Assembly: GCA_029237825.1 (NCBI GenBank)
Contig: JAQZBQ010000013.1
Span: 1 to 64,000 of the forward strand
Length of the DNA: 64,000 nucleotides
Source of the DNA: Bacteroidota bacterium
GTDB taxonomy: Bacteria; Bacteroidota; Bacteroidia; B-17B0; Aurantibacillaceae
Reading direction: 5' to 3'
Shown here: positions 1 to 9,467 of the stretch, piece by piece
How positions within the stretch are numbered: position 1 is the stretch's first letter
How the letters are laid out: each line of letters begins with the position of its first letter
Program-made: the position numbers and the translations under genes
Notes under the pieces: generated by a model
What the model was told of the DNA's origin: nothing
Database searches by the model: none
The model's input: only the letters and a program-made list of their open reading frames with translations

Positions 1-1930
1 TCTGTGTAATATCCCTGAATGTAATGTCTGCATTCATAAATTGATTTTCATTAATCTGATGGTTGATGATCTGATCAACAAGTTCGTCGATTGCCACGGC
101 GTCGTATTTTTTAAGGCTTCGCGACGAGGCTTCTACACCGTCTGCCATCATCAGAATTGCAGTTTCTTTACTGAACGGAATTGGGCCAGGATACCTGAAG
201 AGATCTTCATTTATGATTTCTCCGGCATGCTCTCTTTTATAGTTATGTAAAAAATAACGAGTGGCTGTTGTTCCGTGATGGGTCCTGATAAAATCAATCA
301 CCGCTTCGGGAAGCTTATGTTCTTTGGCAATCTCGACTCCTTTTATAACGTGATTGATGATTATTTGAGCACTTTCCTCTGAAGAAAGGTCTTCGTGCGG
401 ACTGATTTCACCAACTTGATTTTCAATAAAGAACCGCGGATTAACCATTTTCCCAATGTCATGGTACATAGCACCTGTTCTCACAAGCAGAGGATTTCCT
501 CCTATTTTATAACAGGCTTCTTCGGCAAGGTTTGCCACTTGCAAGGAATGTTGAAATGTCCCCGGGATTTTTTGCGAAAGCTGGCGGAGTAGTGGCGAAT
601 TTAAATCACATAACTCTAAAAGTGTAAAATCAGAGGTAAACCCAAAAACTTTTTCGAAGATATAAATTAAAGGGAACGAGAACAGAACGCAGACACTGCT
701 GATTAGAAAGGGTATGTAATTTTGAATATTGCTGATGGCTAAAAAAGTATTATTCACAAGGTGGTAAGCTACGTATGCCAGAACATAAAACACAAAGGTT
801 AATAATGCCGACATAAAGAGTTTAGATCGTTTGCCCATATCTGCAACACTAAAGATTGTCCCAATTCCAGCAATCAGTTGAACGAATACAAATTCAAATT
901 TATCCGGAATAAAGAAGGCACAAATTAAAATTATGTTTAGGAAATTGAACAGCGATGTCCTGCTGTCAAAGAAAACACGGATTAAAATGGGAACAAGGCA
1001 AAACGGCACCGCATAAGCGTAATTTAGGTTATATTTTGCGACAATACTCGTAACAAAAACGATTACCAGAATAATCAGGAATATAAAGGTAACCTGAGTA
1101 TTCTGACTGAAAATAGCCTTTCTGAAAAATGCCAGGAAAAGCATCATTATTCCCATTACCAGAACGCATAGCAGGATCTGGCCGGCAACAATTGTCATGA
1201 GAGGTGATTTGGTTTCCAGATCGGCTAGTTCGGCATTATAACTTTTTAAGATGTTGCTTTGTTCTTCAGTAATAATGTCGTTTTTCCGTACCAGGATATC
1301 GCCTTTTTCAACTTTTGCCTTATAAATGTACTGCGCTTCCGCTACGTCCATAATAGCCATTTCATTTGTAAGTATCTCATCAAATACAATGTTTGGTTTT
1401 AACTGAGCGATAATTTTATTTACAGTTACCTCCTCATTGATTTCTTTCATCAGGTATTGTTTAGTCCTTTCGTAATTAAAAAGGGCACCGCGCCTGGTAA
1501 AGGTTACTTCATTTTCATCTACGATATAAACTGCTGAATCGATATAAGATGCAGGTACCGGGGAAAAATAGAGACCTGCCTGATAAATACTGTCGAGGCA
1601 AAACTTAACAGAAAGTTTTTGTTTATCCGGTAATTCACGTAAAATAGGTAACAGGGAAGAAACATCAGGTTTTTTCCTCTTAAAGTAGGCCACTTGTTTT
1701 ATCGTTTCCTGTTTTTCTTTTGCTAATTCATCATCTGTTTTCTTAACCAGAAAGTCAAAAGGCGAAACAAGATCGGTATTGAGCCATACATCACCCTCAT
1801 TTACAGTCGTTAAAAGCAATGAATTATTTTTTGGCAACAGGTAAACACAGGATAAGACACAAAAGGTAAAAATAATTCCTTTGTACCAAAGGGCATGTTT
1901 GTCTCGTATTTTCGTAAAAAGGCTATTCAC
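1..1930 (-). CDS. pgpH: PgpH-type 7TMR-HD membrane phosphodiesterase, 3' end outside window
   Basis: Likely a membrane HD-domain phosphodiesterase of the PgpH family, whose characterised members hydrolyse cyclic di-AMP. About 643 codons are present. The frame starts at GTG (1928-1930) with no ATG nearby. An N-terminal membrane segment (about residues 17-34) is followed by a roughly 220-residue extracytoplasmic 7TMR-HDED-like region and then a cluster of hydrophobic segments. The cytoplasmic HD domain carries the metal-binding motif YHDIGK at about residue 490 (positions 449-463), a later THHG motif, and the family signature AILMMADGVEASSR (about 115-165). The C-terminus runs off the left edge; compared with the usual 680-730 residues, probably only a few dozen are missing. 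Family assignment is strong, substrate is inferred from homologues, and the GTG start is provisional. Confidence 0.85.
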   Translation of the reverse strand, partial: MNSLFTKIRDKHALWYKGIIFTFCVLSCVYLLPKNNSLLLTTVNEGDVWLNTDLVSPFDFLVKKTDDELAKEKQETIKQVAYFKRKKPDVSSLLPILRELPDKQKLSVKFCLDSIYQAGLYFSPVPASYIDSAVYIVDENEVTFTRRGALFNYERTKQYLMKEINEEVTVNKIIAQLKPNIVFDEILTNEMAIMDVAEAQYIYKAKVEKGDILVRKNDIITEEQSNILKSYNAELADLETKSPLMTIVAGQILLCVLVMGIMMLFLAFFRKAIFSQNTQVTFIFLIILVIVFVTSIVAKYNLNYAYAVPFCLVPILIRVFFDSRTSLFNFLNIILICAFFIPDKFEFVFVQLIAGIGTIFSVADMGKRSKLFMSALLTFVFYVLAYVAYHLVNNTFLAISNIQNYIPFLISSVCVLFSFPLIYIFEKVFGFTSDFTLLELCDLNSPLLRQLSQKIPGTFQHSLQVANLAEEACYKIGGNPLLVRTGAMYHDIGKMVNPRFFIENQVGEISPHEDLSSEESAQIIINHVIKGVEIAKEHKLPEAVIDFIRTHHGTTATRYFLHNYKREHAGEIINEDLFRYPGPIPFSKETAILMMADGVEASSRSLKKYDAVAIDELVDQIINHQINENQFMNADITFRDITQ

Positions 1931-2013
1931 AGGGCAAATGAAAGGTTTTTTTTGTGATCATGATGAGTTTTGACGAAAGGTTTATGAACATCCAAATATC
2001 AATCCTCTAAAGG

Positions 2014-4776
2014 TCAGCGCACCAGGGTAACATGTCCAACACGCGACTCATTTTCTTTTGATACAATGTTTTTAAATTCGCATTTCCAAATATATACATC
2101 TAAGGGGCTTGGCGCGCCTTTAAAGGTGCCGTTCCATCCTTCTTCAGTATCATTTGTTTTGTAGATCAGTTCGCCCCAACGGTTGAATACCATAAACGTA
2201 TAATCTTCAACACCAAAAACAATGGGTTTAAAAACGTCATTTAATTTATCTTTATTTCCAGGCGTAAATGCATTTGGAATCCAAAACCTAAATTCTGGCA
2301 AAACCCTCACCAGAATGGTCATGGTATTAGGACAGGCATACGAATTAGTTACGGTTTGCGTGACGTAGTAATCTCCCCATGTTGAATAGGTGTGCATTGG
2401 ATTAATTTCGCTTGACCCCGAACCATCAGCGAAGTTATAATACCAAGTTATAATATCGCTTGTACCGGATGTATTGAAAAAGAAGATGTCCGGATCAAAG
2501 ATTGTAGTAACTAGTGGTGAGGCGACAAAATTTGCAATTGGCGAAGGGTTAACAGTTATACTTGACACTGATGTAATCTGACTGGTATCAATGCATTTAC
2601 TGTCAGTCATAATTGTTAATGTGTAATCGTAAACGCCGGGCGGTGAAAATATATGTAACGGATTCGCTTGGGTAGACGAAGTGCCATCGCTAAATGTCCA
2701 TAAATAGCTGAGGGGAGAATCTGAAGTACTTGTATTGATAAAGCGAACAGACATTGGGTCGCAGCCAAGATCAATTACAGGTTCGTGGGAAGCAACTGGA
2801 TTATCAAACAGTTCAATTACTTTTTTTGCCGTATCCAGGCAACCGCCTTCATTAGCCACGAGTGTTATAGTATGCGAACCTTTTGTGTTGAAAGTAATAT
2901 CCGGAACATTCTGAACTGACGAGGTTTGCGTAGAGGCAGCCGGCCCGAAGTCCCACGATGTAATGCCAGGTATTGTGAAAACCGTTGCATTTGTAAAATC
3001 AAAATTATTATTATCTAAACATTGCCCGGTAGTCGAGGCATAACTGAAGTTGGCAATTGGGCTGGGAAAAACAGTGATACTGTTTGCGGCAAGTACCTGG
3101 CTTGTGTCGATGCATTTCTGATTGGTTGTTACAGACAGGGAAAAACCGTAAACACCCGGTGGAGAAAATGTATGTGTGGGGTTTTGTAGAGTGGAGGTAG
3201 TGCCGTCGCTAAAAGTCCACAAATAGGTCATTGGCGTGCCCGCTGTACTGGTATTGGTAAATGTTATGCTCACAGGGTCGCATCCAGCCGAAGGAACAGG
3301 TTCGATAGACGCTACAGGACTTTGCCACACGCTGATGGTTTCAGTTACCGTGGCCGAGCAGCCGTTTTTAAAAACCGAAAACTTAATTGGATAATCACCC
3401 GGGGTATTAAAGGTAACATTCGTTACTGTGGGAGTAGTTGCAACCGAAGGTGTTGCGTTCGCACCAAAGGTCCATTGAATGTTGCTTGTTTTTGGAAAAG
3501 ACCCACCGCCGTTAAACGTAAAATTATTTCCTAAAAAGCATTGTGAACTGGGGACAAGGTAGTCTGGTAAAATTAAGGAGTCTACATGAAACACTTCAGT
3601 AGCTGTATCTCCACAAGGTGTTTTGGGATTAACATATAAAGTAACCGTATAATCTCCCGGACCAGGAAATGTATACGTTGGGTTAAAAAGTTTCGACGTG
3701 TCTGCCAGGGTGGTAGGGTCGCCAAAGTCCCAATGGTAGCTGTTCCCATTAAAGCTGTTGTTGGAATAGGAAATTGTAAATCCATTGCAATAGCCAGTAC
3801 CCTGACCGTTATTGGTTGTAGTTTGAGAAAGAATATCTGCCGAAACAACGTAAGGGCAGTTAATTACATTAAATTGAAAGTCGCGGTAATGAACCCCAAT
3901 CAGGTCGCCATTTCTGTATTCGCTAACACAAACGCCTACCACCCATTGACCAATAATATTGGGAACTCCATTTAAAAAACCAGTTGAAGAATTGATATTA
4001 ATTGCAGGACTGGAAGCCATTGGGTACGAAGATGAATAAGGCCCTGAAAACGGAACCGGATCGTATGGCGGAGGTGTATTTGTAGACGGGCAGGAAAAAG
4101 GCGGACTTGAACATTGGCCGCCAGGCAGTGCAGGCAAAGTACCAACTACCGGGCAACAACCATCCAGTCCATCGAAAGGCGTACATAAATTGTACACCAG
4201 TGAATCTCCGTCAGGGTCCGTCGCCACATGGTTAAATGCAATAGGAATGCCTTTGCATATATAAATTGGTGGACGGTTTGTAAAGCGTGGTGAATTATTT
4301 ATCGTTGCGGTTTCCGGGCCCGGAATGTGTTCCCAGTAGGTTGCGCCTACTCCGCCCGGGTTTGTAAGGTTTAAAATCGTTCCGTTCCTGCAACAGCGTT
4401 GATAGGCAATTATGTATCCGCCAGCACGTGGAGGTAAATTAACAATTCCTTCATAAATTGCTTCCTCAACACAAGCGTTTCCGGCGGTTGTTGGCGCGCA
4501 AGGACTGTTATTCGATGGCGGGACATTTGTATTACTGATGATGTTTAAATTCAGCGTTGTAATCACAATTCCTGACCCTTCAAATACAGTTAAAAATGCA
4601 GGGTTATCAAAAGGTGGGATGCCATTGATGCAATCCCGGTATACCTTCATGGTGATGCGGTAATTATTATTTCCCAGGTAATCATAATAGATTTCACCTC
4701 CAACAATGTGAGTCGCATTGGTCAGTTTGCAAAGGCTGAGAAATAGTATGAATAAGTATGTTTTAAACGTTTTGAT
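2014..4776 (-). CDS. PKD-repeat surface protein with type B T9SS C-terminal domain; no canonical start codon
   Basis: Secreted surface protein, probably exported by T9SS and attached outside the cell. The first in-frame ATG (4648-4650) is internal: reading continues upstream through a family-typical stretch (GGEIYYDYLGNNNYRITMK) and a hydrophobic signal peptide, back to the stop of the upstream gene. No ATG, GTG or TTG lies in that extension; ATC at 4774-4776 is the most plausible start, giving about 920 residues. Six PKD-like domains follow the N-terminal domain, with YLWTFSDGTSS-type cores and Cys pairs. The last about 95 residues are a gliding-motility-associated C-terminal domain (WIPNAFTPGNKDKLNDVF, then FNRWGELIYKT). 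It lies just behind the 4782-7946 gene and is probably cotranscribed with it. Ligand unknown; PKD repeats suggest adhesion or glycan binding. A sequencing error at the start is possible. Confidence 0.85.
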   Translation of the reverse strand: MKTFKTYLFILFLSLCKLTNATHIVGGEIYYDYLGNNNYRITMKVYRDCINGIPPFDNPAFLTVFEGSGIVITTLNLNIISNTNVPPSNNSPCAPTTAGNACVEEAIYEGIVNLPPRAGGYIIAYQRCCRNGTILNLTNPGGVGATYWEHIPGPETATINNSPRFTNRPPIYICKGIPIAFNHVATDPDGDSLVYNLCTPFDGLDGCCPVVGTLPALPGGQCSSPPFSCPSTNTPPPYDPVPFSGPYSSSYPMASSPAININSSTGFLNGVPNIIGQWVVGVCVSEYRNGDLIGVHYRDFQFNVINCPYVVSADILSQTTTNNGQGTGYCNGFTISYSNNSFNGNSYHWDFGDPTTLADTSKLFNPTYTFPGPGDYTVTLYVNPKTPCGDTATEVFHVDSLILPDYLVPSSQCFLGNNFTFNGGGSFPKTSNIQWTFGANATPSVATTPTVTNVTFNTPGDYPIKFSVFKNGCSATVTETISVWQSPVASIEPVPSAGCDPVSITFTNTSTAGTPMTYLWTFSDGTTSTLQNPTHTFSPPGVYGFSLSVTTNQKCIDTSQVLAANSITVFPSPIANFSYASTTGQCLDNNNFDFTNATVFTIPGITSWDFGPAASTQTSSVQNVPDITFNTKGSHTITLVANEGGCLDTAKKVIELFDNPVASHEPVIDLGCDPMSVRFINTSTSDSPLSYLWTFSDGTSSTQANPLHIFSPPGVYDYTLTIMTDSKCIDTSQITSVSSITVNPSPIANFVASPLVTTIFDPDIFFFNTSGTSDIITWYYNFADGSGSSEINPMHTYSTWGDYYVTQTVTNSYACPNTMTILVRVLPEFRFWIPNAFTPGNKDKLNDVFKPIVFGVEDYTFMVFNRWGELIYKTNDTEEGWNGTFKGAPSPLDVYIWKCEFKNIVSKENESRVGHVTLVR

Positions 4777-4781
4777 TTCCT

Positions 4782-7700
4782 TTATTCTTTAAAAATCTGA
4801 AAAAAACCGTTAAACGTCCGTCCATCACTTAGGTTAATGATATAAAAATAGGTTCCGGCGTTTTCATCCGGCCGCCAATCGTTTTTATAATCATCACTAC
4901 CGTAAATTTTCTTTCCCCATCTGTTATAAGCATATAAAGAAGAGCCCGGGAATCCTTCGAGGCCATTGATTTTGAAATAATCATTTACCCCGTCACCATT
5001 AGAAGTGATAACATTTGGAATGATGATAGCACAATCAACAACCTGTAAATTGATGTTAACGCTATCCTTAAACATGCATTGATCCGTCACAACAATCGTA
5101 TAGTTTTCATTCGATGGAAATCCAGGGGACGCGAAATAGTAAACGTTCCCGGCTGTATCATATGGAACCATTCCATTTACCGGTATGATCCAGCTTACAG
5201 AATAAGGTGGATTTCCATCAGATATAATAAGCCTCACTGCACCAATAGAATCCATACAGATCATATTAGGAACTACAGCCTGTAAATCTGGGTGAGCCGT
5301 AATCACATCAATAGTGTACACCGCCGTATCTGTGCAAGTAGGAATAGTTGTTCCCATCACAGTGTAAGTTGTACTGCTGGTTGGATTAACCGTGATAAAA
5401 TTTGTATTTTCTCCTGTGCTCCATGTATAAGTTGTCGCACCCGTGGCACTGATCACCCCATTTTGCCCCGGACAAATTGTGGTACCCGTTACCTGAATGA
5501 TAGGTTTAGGTGTGACACTAACGGTAAACACCGCGGGATTCGTGCACGTTGCTACGGTTACGCTAACGCTGTATGTAGTATTTACTGTTGGCGTTACAGC
5601 AATAGTGGATGATGAGGATCCGTTATCCCACAAATACGTTCCCGAACCCCCGGATGCTGTGAGGGTCACACTTTGGCCAATACAAATATTGTTTAAACCC
5701 GAAACTGTTACTGCAGGAGTGATAACCGTAACAGTGGCAACTGCCGAACTTGTACATGAACCAACAGAACCAACAACGGTGTAGTTAGTAGTAATGGTTG
5801 GCTTTACAATAATCGTGTCATTCAGTACGCCGTTTGACCATTGATACGCATTTCCACCGGCGGCAATTACTATAGCGCTATCACCTCCGCAAATTATGCT
5901 ATTACTAACCGTAATGGAGGGCGTTGGGATAACTGTAGCTTCATAGACTGCCGAACTCGTACAAGACGCAACAATCCCTGTAACAGTGTAGGTGGTATTT
6001 ACCATCGGATTAACTGTTGTGGTGTGTGTATTAGACCCTGTACTCCATAAATAAAAGGTTGCTCCCGAAGCCGTTAAAATTGAGTTCTGCCCGGGGCATG
6101 TAAGACTTCCTGTAACTGTGATCGTTGGGATTGGAGATACGCTAACTGTATAAACTGCCATGTTTGTGCATGATGCTGCAGCTGAAGTAACAGTATAAGT
6201 TGTTTGGGTCGTAGGTGTAACTACGATGGTAGCTGTTGAAGTGCCATCGTTCCAATTGTAGGCCGCACCGCCTGATGCTGTGAGGGTAGAACTTTGTCCT
6301 ATACAGAGATCGTTATTCCCTGTAATAGTAATTGCCTGTCCAATAACTGTTACAGTAGAAACAGCGTAAGAAGAACATGTTCCAACTGCGCCTACAACGG
6401 TATAATTGGTGGATACTGAAGGCGTAACTGTTATGGAACTGCTTGTGGCGCCGGTTGTCCAGCTATAGGTAGAAGCCCCCGACGCGTACAGGAAACCACT
6501 GTGGCCGGAGCATAAAATCGTATCATTTACTGTGACCGTTGGGATTGCGACAGGGGTTATGGTTATCTGTTTGGTAACTGGTTTGTTGCAGATATCATTA
6601 ACCGTAATGGTGAACACGGTTGGAGACGTAATTGGTCCGGTATTGAGTGTTGGTGTATTCACAGAAGGTGATGAAATCGAATAGGAGTACGCCGGGTAGC
6701 CAAAACTTGCGGCGGCATTTAAAATGGTAGAGGAACCGCTGCACAGGGAAACGTCGTTTTGACCAATGGAAATAGGCGTATAGTCTTTTAGATACAGGTT
6801 GAATTTGATAGAATTAGATGCCAGGCAGGAAACACTGTTGGTGGAAAAGCTCGACATTTCAAATTTCAGTGTGTCAGTACCTTCTATAATGTTATCCTGC
6901 AATGCCTGAATATTACAGAATTTAATGGTGTCCTGGTTGGCGGCAAAATGTAAAACGTTTGGCCAGCTAAATCCTGGGTTTCCGGATTGTATGTAATCAG
7001 TGCCCAAAATGGCATTTCCACTAACCTGTAAATTAAAAGAATCTGCTGCAGCTACATTCCCATTTCTAATAAAATAGGCACAGTAGGAATTGCAATCTTC
7101 CACAATTACCGAATCAGGTATGTTTGAATTTGAATTAAGTGTGAACACGTTAAGCGGTGGCAAACTACTGAATGATCCGCCTTCCAAGAAAACACCTGAA
7201 TCCCATACGCCGTCACCTCCATCGGCAATCGCGATTTTGATGTGATAGGTTTGTCCGCACACAATTTTTTCCATTGCGTACAACACTTTTGTCAAACCGT
7301 CAAATTCAACATTAATGGCGTTGGATGAGTTACTTCTGTAATAGGTTGAGTTTAAGCCCGCATTTACATTGTCAATAGAAACAGCAGTACTGGTTCCGGG
7401 TAATAAGGCAATATTTTTATTTGTATAATTACCGCCGGCAGGATTAGGACCCGTTAAGAAAAAAGCGAAAACATCATTTACACCAGCATTCACATATTCG
7501 GGATATTCTTCTGAACCGAAACAGTATCTGAACTTGACAGAATCTCCGGTAGGGACGAAGTCAAATTCTAATACGCCTGCATCGTAGGTTGTATTTCCCG
7601 AAATTGAAGTTAATAGTGGGTCACCCGCGCCCGACCAGCTCGTTCCAGTACCGCCCCCACTGGAGTTATTCGGGCCCTGCGGGCCGTTAGCGTTTGCTGT

Positions 7701-7946
7701 GGAGGCATGGCCGGTGCTGATAAAAACACCCGAAGGAATTCCAAGGTTTGTACTTGGTGTGGCAGAAAACTGGGCAATTTGCTGTGAAACACCAGTATAG
7801 GTAATGTTACTTGCAGTCACACCGCTTCCCAACAATACGGTCTGTACTAACTGTTGTGGAGTTAACGTTTGTGTTGTGGTTAACTGTCCGAAAGTTGTAA
7901 CCGCGAAAAAGATTAGCGGCAAGATGGATAAATAAATTTTTCTCAT
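4782..7946 (-). CDS. choice-of-anchor L / Ig-like repeat surface protein, type B T9SS cargo
   Basis: Predicted T9SS-exported surface protein of 1054 residues. Signal peptide 1-20 ends at TTFGQ. Residues about 22-260 match the choice-of-anchor L domain (RYCFGSEEYPEYVNAGVND, and a GGDGVWDSGVFLEGGSF end). A Calx-beta-like segment follows (about 270-390). From about 470 to 885 come six tandem Ig-like repeats of about 68-70 residues, each with the pattern C-G-S-T-L-A-S-G, W-S-TG, VTP-TTYTV and C-T. The C-terminus (972-1054) is a gliding-motility-associated sorting domain with ITSNGDGVNDYFKI and YNRWGKKIY. A Bacteroidota-type promoter lies directly upstream, with its -7 box only 5 nt from the ATG. 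The next gene begins within a few bases of its stop. Biological ligand not predictable. Confidence 0.88.
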   Translation of the reverse strand: MRKIYLSILPLIFFAVTTFGQLTTTQTLTPQQLVQTVLLGSGVTASNITYTGVSQQIAQFSATPSTNLGIPSGVFISTGHASTANANGPQGPNNSSGGGTGTSWSGAGDPLLTSISGNTTYDAGVLEFDFVPTGDSVKFRYCFGSEEYPEYVNAGVNDVFAFFLTGPNPAGGNYTNKNIALLPGTSTAVSIDNVNAGLNSTYYRSNSSNAINVEFDGLTKVLYAMEKIVCGQTYHIKIAIADGGDGVWDSGVFLEGGSFSSLPPLNVFTLNSNSNIPDSVIVEDCNSYCAYFIRNGNVAAADSFNLQVSGNAILGTDYIQSGNPGFSWPNVLHFAANQDTIKFCNIQALQDNIIEGTDTLKFEMSSFSTNSVSCLASNSIKFNLYLKDYTPISIGQNDVSLCSGSSTILNAAASFGYPAYSYSISSPSVNTPTLNTGPITSPTVFTITVNDICNKPVTKQITITPVAIPTVTVNDTILCSGHSGFLYASGASTYSWTTGATSSSITVTPSVSTNYTVVGAVGTCSSYAVSTVTVIGQAITITGNNDLCIGQSSTLTASGGAAYNWNDGTSTATIVVTPTTQTTYTVTSAAASCTNMAVYTVSVSPIPTITVTGSLTCPGQNSILTASGATFYLWSTGSNTHTTTVNPMVNTTYTVTGIVASCTSSAVYEATVIPTPSITVSNSIICGGDSAIVIAAGGNAYQWSNGVLNDTIIVKPTITTNYTVVGSVGSCTSSAVATVTVITPAVTVSGLNNICIGQSVTLTASGGSGTYLWDNGSSSSTIAVTPTVNTTYSVSVTVATCTNPAVFTVSVTPKPIIQVTGTTICPGQNGVISATGATTYTWSTGENTNFITVNPTSSTTYTVMGTTIPTCTDTAVYTIDVITAHPDLQAVVPNMICMDSIGAVRLIISDGNPPYSVSWIIPVNGMVPYDTAGNVYYFASPGFPSNENYTIVVTDQCMFKDSVNINLQVVDCAIIIPNVITSNGDGVNDYFKINGLEGFPGSSLYAYNRWGKKIYGSDDYKNDWRPDENAGTYFYIINLSDGRTFNGFFQIFKE

Positions 7947-7951
7947 ATATT

Positions 7952-7982
7952 CAAAAATATCTAAAAATCAATTAATTAACAA
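7952..7982 (-). promoter_or_regulatory. Bacteroidota-type promoter for the choice-of-anchor L gene
   Basis: On the minus strand TTG (7980-7982), a 20-nt spacer and TATTTTTG (7952-7959) match the TTTG / TAnnTTTG consensus of Bacteroidota primary sigma factor promoters. The box ends 5 nt before the ATG at 7946, so the mRNA would be almost leaderless. Confidence 0.6.
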
Positions 7983-8046
7983 CTTTTTTAATCATCCAAA
8001 TAGGTTTTTGCATAAATGAATTACATTCGCATCAAAAATTATTATC

Positions 8047-9435
8047 ATGGAACGCACTCAAATTCAAAGCTACCTGAATTTAAATAAAGAACGCTTTTTA
8101 AGTGAATTATTAGACCTGCTAAAAATTCCTTCTATCAGCGCTAAACCTGAACATAAATCAGATATGTTAAAAACGGCTGAAGCTATTAAAAAGAGCTTGA
8201 TTGATGCCGGAGCGGATAAAGTGGAAATTTGTGAAACCAAAGGGTATCCGGTGGTATATGGTGAGAAAATAATCGATCCTGATAAGCCAACGGTAGTTGT
8301 TTACGGACATTATGATGTGCAACCTGCAGATCCTTTGGATTTATGGGATTCGCCACCATTTGAACCAGTAATTAAAAAGACTGATATTCATCCCGACGGA
8401 GCAATTTTTGCCCGTGGCAGCTGCGACGATAAAGGGCAGATGTATATGCACGTGAAAGCGTTTGAAATCATGATGAAAACCGGGACCTTGCCCTGCAATG
8501 TAAAGTTTATGATTGAAGGCGAAGAAGAGGTTGGGTCTCCTAGCCTGGGACCATGGATCATTGAAAATAAGGAAAAATTAAAGGGCGACATCATACTGAT
8601 TTCCGATACGTCGATCATTGCAAATGATATTCCAAGCATTGATTCGGGCTTGCGAGGCCTTGCCTATATGGAAGTTGAAGTTACAGGTCCAAACCGTGAT
8701 TTACATAGCGGTGTTTACGGGGGTGCGGTTGCAAACCCAATAAACATCCTTTGTAAAATGATTGCATCTTGCCATGATGAAAACAACCATATTACAATCC
8801 CTGGCTTTTATGATCAGGTTCATGAATTAAGCAATGAAGAGAGGGCGGAAATGGCAAAAGCCCCCTTTGATTTAGACGTATTTAAAAAGGATTTAAGCAT
8901 TGATGAGGAAAGAGGAGAAAAAGGATATTCAACCAATGAGCGCACGGGCATCAGGCCAACATTGGATGTTAATGGCATTTGGGGAGGGTATACCGGGGAA
9001 GGGGCAAAAACAGTTTTACCTTCCAAAGCATTCGCGAAAATCTCTATGCGTTTAGTGCCCAACCAAAGCTCACAAACGATAAGCGAATTATTTAAAAAAC
9101 ATTTTGAAACGATTGCTCCAAACTCCGTAAAAGTTAAAGTCACGGCTCATCACGGTGGCGAACCCGTTGTAGTACCTATTACATCGAGGGGTTTTATTTC
9201 AGCTAGCAAAGCCATGGAAGAAACGTATGGGAAAAAGCCAATTCCAACCCGCAGCGGAGGAAGTATTCCTATTGTGGCGCTGTTTAAAAAGGAGTTAGGC
9301 ATGGATAGCATCCTGTTTGGATTTGGTCTTGACAGTGACGCACTTCATTCACCAAATGAACATTATGGTTTGTTTAATTTTTATAAAGGAATTGAGACAA
9401 TCCCTTTGTTCTATAAATATTTTACGACAAAATAA
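8047..9435 (+). CDS. M20 family dipeptidase / metallopeptidase
   Basis: Cytoplasmic zinc peptidase of the M20 family, most like the Bacteroidota dipeptidases related to carnosinase/CNDP2, which cleave dipeptides to free amino acids. The 462 residues have no signal peptide. Metal-site motifs are in the usual order: YGHYDVQPADP (His88, Asp90), RGSCDDKGQM (Asp127), and EGEEEVGSP, where catalytic and metal-binding Glu residues lie at about 159-160. The dimerisation/lid domain includes DLHSGVYGG. A late metal-ligand region, FGLDSDALHSPNEH, is near the C-terminus. Length and motif order are normal. The gene is transcribed away from the surface-protein pair at 2-7.9 kb. Exact dipeptide preference cannot be read from sequence. 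Confidence 0.92.
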   Translation: MERTQIQSYLNLNKERFLSELLDLLKIPSISAKPEHKSDMLKTAEAIKKSLIDAGADKVEICETKGYPVVYGEKIIDPDKPTVVVYGHYDVQPADPLDLWDSPPFEPVIKKTDIHPDGAIFARGSCDDKGQMYMHVKAFEIMMKTGTLPCNVKFMIEGEEEVGSPSLGPWIIENKEKLKGDIILISDTSIIANDIPSIDSGLRGLAYMEVEVTGPNRDLHSGVYGGAVANPINILCKMIASCHDENNHITIPGFYDQVHELSNEERAEMAKAPFDLDVFKKDLSIDEERGEKGYSTNERTGIRPTLDVNGIWGGYTGEGAKTVLPSKAFAKISMRLVPNQSSQTISELFKKHFETIAPNSVKVKVTAHHGGEPVVVPITSRGFISASKAMEETYGKKPIPTRSGGSIPIVALFKKELGMDSILFGFGLDSDALHSPNEHYGLFNFYKGIETIPLFYKYFTTK

Positions 9436-9467
9436 TTTTCGAATAAGTTACCAGAAATAAATCATTT

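Noticed and set aside
5079-6050. Several plus-strand open frames inside the Ig-repeat gene
   Set aside because: Antisense shadows of a repetitive minus-strand gene; not supported by signals or families.
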